This document shows positions 35,390-44,150 of a DNA stretch of 64,000 nucleotides, in pieces. Source of the stretch: Oligoflexia bacterium. GTDB taxonomy: Bacteria > Bdellovibrionota > UBA1018. Positions within the stretch are counted from its first letter, which is position 1. The number at the start of each line of letters is the position of its first letter. The translations under genes and the position numbers were made by a program. The notes below the pieces were generated by a model. The model was not told where the DNA came from, did not search any database, and was given only the letters and a program-made list of their open reading frames with translations. The stretch spans positions 1 to 64,000 of the forward strand of contig JACMNQ010000010.1 of NCBI GenBank assembly GCA_014378465.1, read 5' to 3'.

Positions 35390-37441
35390 ATGAAATTCAA
35401 AACGGCCTCGCTGCTCTCGCTCATCCCCGTGATTCTCACCGCCTGCGCCGTGAGAACGGAAATTCAGAAAGGCGCTTTCGGCGCCCAGGCTGGAGTCATG
35501 ACTGGAAAGCGTTCCGGAGAACCGGCTGCTGGCATCAGTCCAAGCACCAGCGTCTCCTCTGATTCAGCTGCAGACCAGCCCCCCCCTCCTCCTGTTTCCG
35601 ATGGAGCCGGTGCTGAACCCCAGTGGAATGTGATTTTTCTCACGCTGGACGGCGTGCGCTACCAGGAGTTCTTCGAACGCCCGGGCCACCTCAGGAAATT
35701 CTTTCTCGCCAAAAAACCTCAGGTGGGTTTTCCAAAGCTCTGGGAAACCGTAGCGCAGGATATTCACAACCAGCTCTGGATCTACGGCGATCCGGCCAAC
35801 AACGAGGGCATGAAAATTTCCAATCCCTGGGCGATCAGTCTGCCCGGATATCAGAGTATTTTTGCCGGCGAAAGCCAGGGCACTCTGTGCAAGAACAACG
35901 GCTGTCCTCAGATCACCGCCGACACGTTTCCTGAACGCCTGATTCGCGAAGGTTTCGAGCGCAAGGACGTCGCCAGCATCGCTTCCTGGGAAGGCATCGC
36001 CAAAGCGGTCGAATCTCATCCCGGCACGATCTTTTCCAACTTCTCCCGTCAGCCTCTGAATGAGCCCGAGTATTCGGATCTCAATGATGCAGTTGCCGCC
36101 GACCCGACTCCCTGGCCCGGCTCCCGGTACGACAAGTACACCGGTGTTTACGCTTTGAGATACATCCAGAAGAACCATCCCCGCTTCATACACATCGGTT
36201 TTGATGATTCAGACGAATACGGTCATCGAAAGGATTACGAAAGCTACGTCAAGTCACTCAATCAGTACGACGACTACATTCAGGAACTGATGAAAATGCT
36301 CCATGAGAGCGGCGCTTATGGTTCACACACTGCACTCGTGATCACGACCGATCACGGCCGCGGAACCGGTCCCTTCTGGATCACGCATTCGAAGGAACTG
36401 ATTTCGGCTCATCAGAGCTGGGCTGTCGTGAAGATGCCCGCCGCCTACCTTGGAGCTCAGAAATCCCGTGAAAAGAAATTCGAGCATGCAGATCTTCGAC
36501 CGACCTTTGAAACTCTGCTGGGCGTGGGCCCTCTCGAACGGAGAACCGGCAAGTTGCTCTATGAAAATCGCATCCCTGTCGAGATGGTCGAACGGCTCAG
36601 GGAATTGAGAAGCCAAACTCGCACCTGGACCTCATTCTGCGAAAATCCGGCAGGTGGTCAACCCTTCATGTCTCATGGCTCCTGCCCATTTGGAGACATG
36701 ACCCTTTTCGCAGGGATTTCGTGTCTTTCAGGTGAGAAGGCACGTTGCCAGGACGTCAAGAACGCGCAGGACTCGAGCGGTCGCTGGTGGAGATCTCCAG
36801 GCACATTGGGCCATGACGGCAAGGTCACGTTCAGTCGCGACCAGGGACTGGGAGTACTGGCTTATCTGATCGCCACCCATGACACGGAAGCCGCCCTTCG
36901 CTGGCAGCATTACATTCAGACGGAAGGCCACAAGCTCGTGCTCTGCAAACAGGGGCACGGAATCTGTGATATCGATCCGGGCTTCTACAACCTCATGTAC
37001 GCTGTCTGGGGAGAACTCGGACTCGACCGCACTTTCCTGATGGGACTCAGCCAGATCATTCCTCCCGGGCTGAAGTCGATCGAGACCCTGATTTCACCCA
37101 AAGGGTATCACCATCATCTGATCGGTGTGCACCTGATGATCCGTCAGCATCTGGCGCACGCTCACGATGAGTCCACTTTCGCGGGAGAACACCTCACTGC
37201 AAAGACCCTCGCCAAAGCAAACCCACTCAATCCCTTCTTCAAATACCTGAGGGACGGCCCCACTCAGGAAGCCGCCCAGCTCGTGCTGGATCACTGCCCA
37301 CGACAGAGGCTGAAACCGGCCGAAGAAATGGACTGGTCCTGGCAGCGAAAAGATTTCGACAAGGCTTGGGAAAATGCTTCAGGACACGACTGCATCTTCA
37401 TGGTCAATCTGTTGATCGGTCCGGAAAGCTCCTCGCTCTGA
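35390..37441 (+). CDS. Alkaline-phosphatase-superfamily lipoprotein
   Basis: This 683-aa protein has a lipoprotein signal (MKFKTASLLSLIPVILTACA, lipobox LTAC). The catalytic core shows superfamily metal-site motifs: FLTLDGVRYQEFF (first Asp), SLPGYQSIFAGE (likely nucleophile Ser/Thr region), HIGFDDSDEYGHRKD and VITTDHGRGTG (Asp-His pair). These fit metal-dependent phosphomonoesterase, phosphodiesterase or sulfatase enzymes; substrate is unknown. The roughly 280-residue C-terminal half (after YENRIPVEM) is Cys-containing (CPFGDMTLF, CEDVKN-like) and not recognised. The track ORF starts 15 codons upstream; the ATG at 35390 gives a correct signal peptide. A sigma-70-like promoter precedes it. 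Confidence 0.8.
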   Translation: MKFKTASLLSLIPVILTACAVRTEIQKGAFGAQAGVMTGKRSGEPAAGISPSTSVSSDSAADQPPPPPVSDGAGAEPQWNVIFLTLDGVRYQEFFERPGHLRKFFLAKKPQVGFPKLWETVAQDIHNQLWIYGDPANNEGMKISNPWAISLPGYQSIFAGESQGTLCKNNGCPQITADTFPERLIREGFERKDVASIASWEGIAKAVESHPGTIFSNFSRQPLNEPEYSDLNDAVAADPTPWPGSRYDKYTGVYALRYIQKNHPRFIHIGFDDSDEYGHRKDYESYVKSLNQYDDYIQELMKMLHESGAYGSHTALVITTDHGRGTGPFWITHSKELISAHQSWAVVKMPAAYLGAQKSREKKFEHADLRPTFETLLGVGPLERRTGKLLYENRIPVEMVERLRELRSQTRTWTSFCENPAGGQPFMSHGSCPFGDMTLFAGISCLSGEKARCQDVKNAQDSSGRWWRSPGTLGHDGKVTFSRDQGLGVLAYLIATHDTEAALRWQHYIQTEGHKLVLCKQGHGICDIDPGFYNLMYAVWGELGLDRTFLMGLSQIIPPGLKSIETLISPKGYHHHLIGVHLMIRQHLAHAHDESTFAGEHLTAKTLAKANPLNPFFKYLRDGPTQEAAQLVLDHCPRQRLKPAEEMDWSWQRKDFDKAWENASGHDCIFMVNLLIGPESSSL

Positions 37442-37491
37442 GTTTCGCCAGGCATATAGATTGCGTTCTTTCACTTGAAAGGAGATTTTTT

Positions 37492-38433
37492 ATGCCTGAG
37501 CAGAATTCATCACTCCCAAAGCCGCTTCCTTCCGTGGCGCCCATCACACCGATAGGCGCATCAGCGCAAGGAAATAGAAAGGCGGTGATTCAGCCGCCTT
37601 CCACATCCCCCATTGCTTCGAATTCATATTCATCTTCGAGGCTTCAGAACGTTGAAAACTCCTCCGTCAACTGGAGGGCGATCATTGCCGGTGTCTTCAT
37701 TTCTCTGCTCAGCTACGGCATCCTGATGAGTCTGGGGCTCGCCATCGGAGGCGCCAAGGCTCAGGGTTTCATCGCCGGCACCGATGATGCCAGCGGCTTC
37801 GGAATGGGAACTGGCATCTGGTTGGTGACCTCCGTTCTCATCTCACTTTTCATCGGCTCCTTTGCTGCGGGCAGAGCGTCCGGGCTGATCCCGATGCGCC
37901 TCGGAAGAACTCAGGGAGCGGTCATCGCTGCTCTCTTTTTCGGTATCCTGCTTTCCCAGATCGGAGGAGCGGTCGGGCTCCTCGGAAAAGGCCTGGGGTC
38001 CACCCTTGGGGCAGTAGGGGGCGCGGCTGGAAGTCTTGTGCAAAATGACCAGGTCCAGGGCATCGCCAATCGAGTCATTGGAAATTCGACGCTGCAGTCG
38101 CCTCCCGGTGTCGTGATCGAAGGTCTTGCGACTCGTCTGGTGCGGGGCGATTCCGAAGGTGCCGCCACTTATCTCTCTCAACAGACGGGCATCTCGCGAG
38201 CGGAAGCGGATCAGCGACTTCAATCCGTCAGATCAGATACGGACAGGATCGCCCGGGACGTGGGAACCAAAGCTGCCAAAGCGGTCTCCACTGCCGGCTG
38301 GACGCTCTTTGGAGCGTTGGTTCTGGGGCTGGGAGCCTCGGTACTCGGCGGGGGCTCAGGAGCGGGCTTCACGCTGAGAAAATCCATGAGTGATTCGGAC
38401 CGGCAAGCGGTGCGGATCAATCGGGCCGCGTGA
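37492..38433 (+). CDS. PhnA-like/YrzE-like integral membrane protein
   Basis: This 313-aa protein has a disordered Pro/Ser-rich N-terminus (1-55). Then comes the motif SVNWRAIIAGVFISLLSYGIL, a transmembrane helix beginning with the W-x-A-I-x-A-G pattern seen in a family often annotated as PhnA-like. Two more helices follow (IWLVTSVLISLFIGSFAAGR and GAVIAALFFGILLSQIGGAVG), then a soluble helical region and a last helix (TLFGALVLGLGASVLGGG). Function is unknown. The AAAGGAG ribosome site fixes the ATG at 37492; the longer track ORF runs back into the upstream gene. It converges on a sigma-54 activator gene across a terminator. Confidence 0.7.
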   Translation: MPEQNSSLPKPLPSVAPITPIGASAQGNRKAVIQPPSTSPIASNSYSSSRLQNVENSSVNWRAIIAGVFISLLSYGILMSLGLAIGGAKAQGFIAGTDDASGFGMGTGIWLVTSVLISLFIGSFAAGRASGLIPMRLGRTQGAVIAALFFGILLSQIGGAVGLLGKGLGSTLGAVGGAAGSLVQNDQVQGIANRVIGNSTLQSPPGVVIEGLATRLVRGDSEGAATYLSQQTGISRAEADQRLQSVRSDTDRIARDVGTKAAKAVSTAGWTLFGALVLGLGASVLGGGSGAGFTLRKSMSDSDRQAVRINRAA

Positions 38434-38436
38434 ACG

Positions 38437-38480
38437 AAAAAAAAGCCGGCTCTTCAGTCCATCTTGGACAAGGAGCCGGC
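38437..38480 (-). terminator. Strong rho-independent terminator
   Basis: GCCGGCTC (38445) and GAGCCGGC (38473) form an 8-bp stem, with an inner GTCC/GGAC extension in the loop. On the minus strand it is followed by eight T residues. It terminates the sigma-54 activator gene at 38545 and separates it from the convergent membrane protein gene. Confidence 0.92.
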
Positions 38481-38544
38481 CCTCAGTTCAAACGGCCATG
38501 AGACTGAAAGCTCTCAGGCCACAACGACTCTCAGGAACGAGAGA

Positions 38545-39624
38545 TCAGATATCGATCATGTTTCCGCCGTGATTCGGAGTCAGACCTGGAATGTTCAGGA
38601 GCTCTTCTTCACGTTTGTTGGCAGGGATGATCATTCCACGCTTGCGGAGCTTTTCCACCAGGGTCGTGCGATTCATCTGCAACAGTTCACTTGCACGATT
38701 CTTGTTGTTGCTCGTGCGAGTCAGGGCCTGGTCAATCAGGTGATTTTCAAAAGCGGCGACGATCGTCTTGAGATCGAGTCCGGCAGTCGGAAGCACCATG
38801 CGGGGAAATTCAGAACCGGAAAGTGAATCCGCGCCAGCTGGGCGGCTTTCAGCGAACTGCTGAAAGATGCGGTGAGGAAGATCACCGAGATCCACACTGC
38901 CCTGACCCTTGAGGATCACGAGGCGTTCCATGAGGTTTTCGAGCTCACGGATGTTTCCGGGCCAGCTGTAGGCCAGAAGCGCGTCCATGATTTCGCCGGT
39001 GGGAGCTTCGACGGTGTAGCTGTTCTTTTCGTTGAACTGCTTCACGAAGTGATTCACGAAAAGAGGAATGTCAGACTGGCGCTCACGAAGTGAAGGCACT
39101 TTCATCGGAATGACATTGAGTCTGTAGTAAAGGTCTTCGCGGAATTCGCGATTGGCGACGGCAGCTTCGAGATCGCGGTTCGTTGCAGCGATGATGCGAA
39201 CGTCGACTTCAATGGTTTTCGAAGATCCGACATTTTCGAAACTGCGGGTCTGAAGAACACGCAGGAGTTTGACCTGAAGCTGAAGCGGCAATTCGCCGAC
39301 TTCGTCCAGAAACAGGGTTCCGCCGTGAGCCAGTTCAAAACGTCCCTGGCGATTGGCGGTGGCGCCGGTGAAAGCACCTTTCACATGGCCGAAAAGCTCA
39401 GCTTCGAGAAGCTCAGCCGGGATGGCACCACAGTTGACAGTCACCAATGGGCGGCTGGCACGTGGGGAGTTTTCGTGGATGGCCCGAGCGATCAGTTCTT
39501 TTCCGGTACCGCTTTCACCGGTGATCAAGACGGTGCTGTCGGTCTGTGAGACCTTTTCAATCGTCTTGAAAATACTTTGAAACGCTGGACTCTCACCTAC
39601 CAAAGGCGTACGAAATGCGAGCAT
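38545..39624 (-). CDS. Second receiver-less sigma-54 activator
   Basis: This protein is about 359 aa. It has an AAA+ domain (about 1-240) with Walker A GESGTGKE, contact loop GAFTGA, Walker [12 protein letters not shown] and EDLYYRLNV. The C-terminal Fis-type helix-turn-helix is at about 300-335 ([20 protein letters not shown]). No receiver, GAF or PAS domain precedes the AAA+ part, so it is built like the activator at 27829 but is a separate gene. FlrA/FleQ-like master regulators have this AAA+/Fis layout plus an N-terminal domain. Target genes are not known. The ATG at 39624 (MLAFRTP) follows AGGAGG; the track starts one codon earlier at TTG. It has its own sigma-70-like promoter and a long leader. 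Confidence 0.88.
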   Translation of the reverse strand: MLAFRTPLVGESPAFQSIFKTIEKVSQTDSTVLITGESGTGKELIARAIHENSPRASRPLVTVNCGAIPAELLEAELFGHVKGAFTGATANRQGRFELAHGGTLFLDEVGELPLQLQVKLLRVLQTRSFENVGSSKTIEVDVRIIAATNRDLEAAVANREFREDLYYRLNVIPMKVPSLRERQSDIPLFVNHFVKQFNEKNSYTVEAPTGEIMDALLAYSWPGNIRELENLMERLVILKGQGSVDLGDLPHRIFQQFAESRPAGADSLSGSEFPRMVLPTAGLDLKTIVAAFENHLIDQALTRTSNNKNRASELLQMNRTTLVEKLRKRGMIIPANKREEELLNIPGLTPNHGGNMIDI

Positions 39625-39627
39625 CAA

Positions 39628-40068
39628 TGCTCCTCCTTAACCCATCCCTGAGTTATTAATACGAGTTGTTATAGTTTGAACTGAACTGCTTCCCTGCTTC
39701 GACAAAAGGCCGTCGTGCCTTTCCGTCATTATCTTTCAAAGACTGAAAAACCATCTTTCGATCATTTTTCGGCGACAACCTTCCAGTTGTCCTGCGCCAC
39801 CGCTGCTGCCATTTTGGTGACATCAACCGTCTTGCTATGAAAATGCTAAGCAAACTTTGCCGCCCTGTCAAAATTTTTTCTTCTATTTTGCAATGCCCGC
39901 TCAAGGCCTTGAAACACTTTGAAATTTTGACCTGATTTGAAGTGATGCTTTTTCGACGTTCACCCGCGAAGACCGAAAAACAGTCCAAACCGAGCCGACG
40001 GCCATTCGAAAGTCGTCAATAACCTGTATTTAAAAATGAAACGGAGCGCCGATCCTTGACGCTGAAAA
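39628..40068 (-). other. Long leader and spacer upstream of the second activator
   Basis: No convincing gene is present; the 110-residue ORF at 39656-39988 overlaps the promoter and has no family features. The transcript leader would be about 210 nt. It contains two small hairpins (AAAGGC/GCCTTT at 39705-39722 and GACAAC/GTTGTC at 39774-39791), suggesting post-transcriptional control. The region is AT-richer than its neighbours. Confidence 0.5.
39843..39871 (-). promoter_or_regulatory. Candidate sigma-70 promoter for the second activator
   Basis: On the minus strand TTGACA (39866-39871) and TAGCAT (39843-39848) are 17 bases apart. It is about 220 bases upstream of the ATG. Confidence 0.55.
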
Positions 40069-40099
40069 GCCTTGAGAATCCGCACCGGATACTCAAGGC
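40065..40099 (-). terminator. Rho-independent terminator after the outer-membrane protein
   Basis: GCCTTGAG...CTCAAGGC, extended by ATCCG/CGGAT inside, makes a long near-perfect stem (40069-40099). On the minus strand it is followed by TTTTCAG. It lies 60 bases after the end of the gene at 40159. Confidence 0.85.
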
Positions 40100-40158
40100 T
40101 GACAGTATTTTGACGAAAAAACGAATTCAGAGCGTCACGGGACTGATTTTGAACCGAA

Positions 40159-40713
40159 TCAGAAAGACAGTCCGAAAGAGAACCCCAACCAGGGAGTGAC
40201 TTTGTCGCCGACCAGTCCGTACGCGGTCACGCGAAAGAGCGCGCCGCTGTCCGTGCGACTCTCGAAACCCAGACCGAAGGTGGGCGCCACTGAATCGGAG
40301 CCGAATTCATAGCCTCCGGTCTTGGATCGATAGCCCTTCACTCGGCTCGCGTTGGTGATGAGATTCACACCGCCGGTTGCGAAGAGCGAATTTCCATCGC
40401 GGACGAAATAATAATTTCCATAGACCGGAATGATCGTCGCGGTGACGCCAGTGTCCGTCGGATTGTTGCCGCGGGTTTCGGTCGAAGTGGAGCCGATGCC
40501 GAATCCCGCGACGAAGTCATCACTGAAGACCCGGTCAAACTGAACGCTGTAGCGAAGGCCGCGACCGAGCACTTCGAGTCCGAGGTAATTTGGATTGGTC
40601 ACACGAGTGTGCTCAGCGACCGCCGCTGAAGGAGCCAGGAAAAGAGCGAATGTGAAGGTCGCGGAAACTGCTGCGAGGGTGAATGAACGGATCCAAAGAT
40701 TCTTGAACGTCAT
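40159..40713 (-). CDS. Small outer-membrane beta-barrel protein
   Basis: This 184-aa protein has a signal peptide (MTFKNLWIRSFTLAAVSATF ... AVAEH). The mature part is built of alternating amphipathic strands (YLGLEVLGRGLRYSVQFDRV, ATIIPVYGNYYFVRDGN, FGLGFESRTDSGALFRVTAY) and ends in Phe (WLGFSFGLSF), the usual outer-membrane insertion signal. It is OmpW/OmpA-barrel-like in style, but no family is certain. The ATG at 40713 follows AGGAG; the track begins 12 codons upstream. It has its own strong terminator. Confidence 0.72.
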   Translation of the reverse strand: MTFKNLWIRSFTLAAVSATFTFALFLAPSAAVAEHTRVTNPNYLGLEVLGRGLRYSVQFDRVFSDDFVAGFGIGSTSTETRGNNPTDTGVTATIIPVYGNYYFVRDGNSLFATGGVNLITNASRVKGYRSKTGGYEFGSDSVAPTFGLGFESRTDSGALFRVTAYGLVGDKVTPWLGFSFGLSF

Positions 40714-40775
40714 GATCTGAACTCCTGGGTTAACGGAACCTGCCGACACGGACCATCTGGAAATCTGAAAGCGAG

Positions 40776-40994
40776 CTACTCAAAAAGTTGACGCACCCAC
40801 TGGTCTGAATGAAGATCACCCCGGTACACGAACCACAGGGTGGTGAGCGCAATGATGGAGACGACCACTGCCCAGCACACGTACTGAACCTTGCTCTTGT
40901 TGCGATAAAAGTGCCGTCCGAGCTCACCCATGATCAACATCAAGGGGAAAGACCAAAACGGAAATGTTCTGAAAGCGAGATAAAGAAGGCGCAT
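40776..40994 (-). CDS. Small two-helix membrane protein
   Basis: This 72-aa protein has hydrophobic segments at about 5-25 (YLAFRTFPFWSFPLMLIMG) and 38-56 (VQYVCWAVVVSIIALTTLWF), separated by a basic stretch (RHFYRNKSK). Positive-inside topology puts the loop in the cytoplasm. It follows metK by 26 bp on the same strand, so it is probably co-transcribed with it. The function is unknown. Confidence 0.6.
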   Translation of the reverse strand: MRLLYLAFRTFPFWSFPLMLIMGELGRHFYRNKSKVQYVCWAVVVSIIALTTLWFVYRGDLHSDQWVRQLFE

Positions 40995-41020
40995 TCAGAA
41001 AAGTTTAGATTGAAACCGAG

Positions 41021-42187
41021 TTATTTCAAAGCTCTGAGAACTGAAACCTGATCAGTCTTTTCCCAAGTGAACTCAGGCTCAGCGCGTCCAAAGTGTCCGT
41101 AAGCGGCGGTCTTGCCGTAAATCGGCCTGAGAAGATTCAAGGACTCGATGATTCCAGCCGGACGAAGGTGAAACACTTCGCGAGCAGCCGTTTCAAGCTT
41201 TGCGAGCTCCACTTTTTCAGTTCCGAATGCGTTGACCATGACGCTCACGGGCTCGGCCACACCGATGGCGTAAGCCAGCTGGACGAGGCAGCGATCAGCA
41301 AGTCCCGCAGCGACCAGGTTCTTGGCCACATAGCGACCCATGTAACAGGCGGAGCGATCGACTTTGGAAGGATCTTTTCCCGAGAAAGCACCGCCGCCAT
41401 GGGCCCCATGTCCGCCGTAAGTGTCGACGATGATCTTGCGACCTGTCAAACCACAATCACCCATCGGCCCGCCGACGACGAATCGACCTGTTGGATTGAC
41501 GTAAAATTTGGTTTTGCCGTCGATGTACTGAGCAGGAATGGTCTTCTTGATGACTTCTTCGATCAAGGCTTCCTGGATCTGCTTGTGAGTGACTTCTTCA
41601 TCGTGCTGGGAGCTGACGACCACTGCATCCACACGTTTGGGAACACCGTTTTCGTATTCAACCGTCACTTGGGTTTTGCCATCGGGACGAAGCCAGGCCA
41701 GGGTTCCATCTTTTCTCACTTGAGAAAGGCGATAGGCCAGCTTGTGAGAAAGATCGATCGTGAGAGGCATGAACTGCTCAGACTCGCGAACTGCGTAACC
41801 GAACATGATCCCCTGATCCCCTGCACCCTGTTCCTTCTGGTTGTTGGCCCCTTGGCCGACAGTGACACCTTGGGAGATGTCTGGAGACTGGCGATCCAAA
41901 GTCACCATGACGCCGCAGGTATTGTAATCAAACCCTTTATCGGAGGAGTCGTAACCAATCCGCTTCACCGTCTCGCGAGCGATGTGAGCATAGTCCACAC
42001 GGGCATTAGTTGTGACTTCTCCGGCGATGACAATGAGACCTGTCGTAATCAATGTTTCACAAGCCACACGAGATTTTGGATCCTGAGTCAGAAGAGCATC
42101 CAGAATCGAATCAGAAATTTGATCCGCCATTTTGTCTGGGTGACCTTCGGTGACGGACTCTGACGTGAACAAGTAATTACCGATCAT
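41021..42187 (-). CDS. metK: S-adenosylmethionine synthase
   Basis: This 388-aa enzyme makes S-adenosylmethionine from methionine and ATP. Signature motifs are present: [20 protein letters not shown] (N-terminal), [13 protein letters not shown] (MetK signature 1), [16 protein letters not shown] (signature 2, P-loop-like), and a substrate-binding [20 protein letters not shown]. The track ORF starts at 42220; the ATG at 42187 ([11 protein letters not shown]) follows a GGAG site and gives the normal start. It lies 107 bp after a 42-aa basic protein gene, possibly in the same transcript. The spacer holds a small GCGCTT/AAGCGC hairpin (42229-42244) but no recognisable SAM riboswitch. Confidence 0.97.
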   Translation of the reverse strand: MIGNYLFTSESVTEGHPDKMADQISDSILDALLTQDPKSRVACETLITTGLIVIAGEVTTNARVDYAHIARETVKRIGYDSSDKGFDYNTCGVMVTLDRQSPDISQGVTVGQGANNQKEQGAGDQGIMFGYAVRESEQFMPLTIDLSHKLAYRLSQVRKDGTLAWLRPDGKTQVTVEYENGVPKRVDAVVVSSQHDEEVTHKQIQEALIEEVIKKTIPAQYIDGKTKFYVNPTGRFVVGGPMGDCGLTGRKIIVDTYGGHGAHGGGAFSGKDPSKVDRSACYMGRYVAKNLVAAGLADRCLVQLAYAIGVAEPVSVMVNAFGTEKVELAKLETAAREVFHLRPAGIIESLNLLRPIYGKTAAYGHFGRAEPEFTWEKTDQVSVLRALK

Positions 42188-42293
42188 TAAATGGAGCTCC
42201 AAATGAATGCACGCGTGCAAGCCCTCGAGCGCTTGTGAAAGCGCGAAGGATCGTTACGATTAAACTACCGAAAAACGAAGAGCGAAGACGAGC

Positions 42294-42422
42294 TTATCCG
42301 TCGATATGAATCGGGAACTTAGGGGTCGTTCCTTTATTCTGCTCTTTGCGTTTGCGAGCCTTGCCCTTGCGAGCGTTGCGAACTTTGCGTGCGTTACGGG
42401 TTTTCCCAGTACGTGATGACAT
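42294..42422 (-). CDS. Very basic 42-aa protein (below ORF-track size)
   Basis: The ORF reads MSSRTGKTRNARKVRNARKG at the start, continues with further Lys/Arg, and ends FPIHIDG. About 17 of 42 residues are Lys or Arg. An AAAGAGG site lies 8 bases before the ATG. It resembles small basic ribosome-associated or nucleic-acid-binding proteins in general character, but I cannot assign a family. It lies upstream of metK on the same strand, behind a sigma-70-like promoter. Confidence 0.7.
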   Translation of the reverse strand: MSSRTGKTRNARKVRNARKGKARKRKEQNKGTTPKFPIHIDG

Positions 42423-42459
42423 AAATAAACCTCTTTAAAAATTAAACCTAGGGCCGGAA

Positions 42460-42487
42460 ATTAGCCCTCTTTACGGCGGATTGTCAA
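42460..42487 (-). promoter_or_regulatory. Candidate sigma-70 promoter for the basic protein/metK
   Basis: On the minus strand TTGACA (42482-42487) and GCTAAT (42460-42465) are 16 bases apart, giving a leader of about 30 bases. The -35 overlaps a TGTCAACTTGACA palindrome that could be an operator. Confidence 0.45.
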
Positions 42488-42568
42488 CTTGACATTGCAG
42501 CTTTCACTCACCTTTTGAGAACTGAACCTGCGACGGGCACCGAGAAAGATTAACGCACTCAGACGTCG

Positions 42569-42584
42569 TGGCTCGCCGTTTGCG
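42569..42584 (+). promoter_or_regulatory. Sigma-54-like motif abutting the secretin start
   Basis: TGGCTCGCCGTTTGCG matches the sigma-54 consensus TGGCACG-N4-TTGC in all but one core base. The predicted start site is only about two bases before the secretin ATG at 42597, which would give a nearly leaderless mRNA. It may instead be a chance match or serve a start codon further in. Confidence 0.35.
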
Positions 42585-42596
42585 TTAGGGGACTGC

Positions 42597-44150
42597 ATGA
42601 AAAACTCATTTGGACTCGTCGCCAGCCTCCTGATCACGTGGCTCAATCCCCTTCTTGCGTTTGCTGAAGCGCCTGTCCAGTCACCCAATTCCGGTGAACT
42701 GCCGCACACGGGACTCCCATCCAATCCGATATCAGAGCTGACTCCGCTGGTGATTGGCCAAGGAGAACAGAGACTTCTGACGGTCACCGGGCTCGTCCGC
42801 TACTCACTCGGAAATGAGCGCGTGCGAGCGGCGAAACTTCCGGCTTCGGATCTCGGCCAGACGTCCGAGTCACTGCTTCTCAAAGGCATCGAACCCGGCC
42901 TCACGGATCTCTGGGTCTGGAAACAGGACAAGAAGGTTGAACATCGAACCATCCAGGTCGAGCAGTGGTCTCCTGAAAAGAAAGATCCCTACCTTCAAAG
43001 GGCATTGAGTCGCCTCGAGGAAGTCGAAATCATTCTGAGTGGCGGCGTCGGAACGGGACCGCAATCCGTGAACGGGCTGGGGGTGGTCCTGCGCGGAAAA
43101 ATCCGCTCGCTTGATGAAAGCGCCCGCGTGGCCGCTCTGACCCGGGGCTTTCCGGATCAGGTCCGGGACGAAACAGAGCTTTCCGTGGAGCTCGTCACAT
43201 CAGGTGAAAAGCAGATTGAAGAATGGATCCGCAAGGCTCGGTACTCGGATCAGATCCGGGTCGAGAGATTTGAAGACGTGCTCTGGGTCCGGGGCCATAT
43301 CGCGAACGCCAATCAGAGAGTGAGTGTCGAAAAGAAACTCAAGGCCCTCTTTCCACAGATTCAACTGGAACTTGAATCCCTGCCTGATGCCGCTCCGACG
43401 ATCCATTTCAGGGTGTTTCTCCTTGAACTCAAGAAATCGCGCTTCTCCTCTTTTGGGATCGGGTGGCCCGGAAGTCAGGCAGGTGCCTTTCATGTCAGCG
43501 CGTGGGGAATCAAAGAAGCGCTTCAACTGGACCTCGCCATTCAGGCTCTCGAAGGCGAAGGCAGCGCACGAGTTCTTTCCAATCCTGAGCTGGTCGTGAG
43601 AGCTCCCGGCGAAGCTGAACTTTTCGCGGGAGGCGAAGTGCCGATCAAGACGCAGACCCATGTGTCTTCGAATGTGACCTGGCGAACCTTCGGACTCAGC
43701 TTGAAACTGAAAGTGACTCATGTGGCGGGCAACCAGGTCAGGCTCGACATCGCCACTGAAGTCAGTCACCTCGACCCCACCTTGAGTGCTGAGATGATTC
43801 CGGGCCTGCAGGCGAATCGCATGAAGACTCAGGTGGATGCCCGCTTCGGCGTGCCATTGCTCCTGTCCGGACTGCTTCAGGAAGGAATGAAAAAGCAGGC
43901 GAGGGGTTTGCCCTTTCTGCGTGATCTGCCCGTGCTGGGTGCACTCTTCGGCTCAGAAGATTACCAATCCGATCGCTCTGAACTCGTGGCCATCCTGTTG
44001 CCTCAGGCGGAACCACCTCCTGCACCGATGGGACGCTTCGCGAAGTTTCTTCCCAGGGGGGCAGTGCCCGCACCACGCAACTGGATATCACCGGATAAAG
44101 AACAGGGACTGCGGGCTGCCAGCGACTATCCCTGGAACGTGCTTCAATGA
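42597..44150 (+). CDS. CpaC/RcpA-like secretin (Tad/type IVc pilus)
   Basis: This 517-aa protein has a signal peptide (1-24, KNSFGLVASLLITWLNPLLA). A pilus-assembly N-domain (about 45-115, LTVTGLVRYSLGNERVRAAK ... LTDLWVWKQ) and a BON-like region follow. The secretin core (about 270-480) has VLSNPELVVRAPGEAELFAG, GEVPIKTQT and the VPLLLSGLLQEG...LPFLRDLPVLGALFGS pattern, which closes the outer-membrane ring. The arrangement matches CpaC/RcpA of Tad systems. The last part (about 40 residues after the ALLLPQ region) is Pro/Ala rich. It overlaps the CpaF-like gene by 4 bp. Confidence 0.87.
   Translation: MKNSFGLVASLLITWLNPLLAFAEAPVQSPNSGELPHTGLPSNPISELTPLVIGQGEQRLLTVTGLVRYSLGNERVRAAKLPASDLGQTSESLLLKGIEPGLTDLWVWKQDKKVEHRTIQVEQWSPEKKDPYLQRALSRLEEVEIILSGGVGTGPQSVNGLGVVLRGKIRSLDESARVAALTRGFPDQVRDETELSVELVTSGEKQIEEWIRKARYSDQIRVERFEDVLWVRGHIANANQRVSVEKKLKALFPQIQLELESLPDAAPTIHFRVFLLELKKSRFSSFGIGWPGSQAGAFHVSAWGIKEALQLDLAIQALEGEGSARVLSNPELVVRAPGEAELFAGGEVPIKTQTHVSSNVTWRTFGLSLKLKVTHVAGNQVRLDIATEVSHLDPTLSAEMIPGLQANRMKTQVDARFGVPLLLSGLLQEGMKKQARGLPFLRDLPVLGALFGSEDYQSDRSELVAILLPQAEPPPAPMGRFAKFLPRGAVPAPRNWISPDKEQGLRAASDYPWNVLQ

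Noticed and set aside
39656-39988. 110-aa ORF upstream of the second activator
   Set aside because: It spans a likely promoter, has no ribosome site and no family features.
41093-42163. 356-aa plus-strand ORF
   Set aside because: It is antisense to metK.
42188-42293. SAM riboswitch before metK
   Set aside because: Only a short GCGCTT hairpin is visible; no SAM-I, SAM-II or SAM-IV type core could be recognised.
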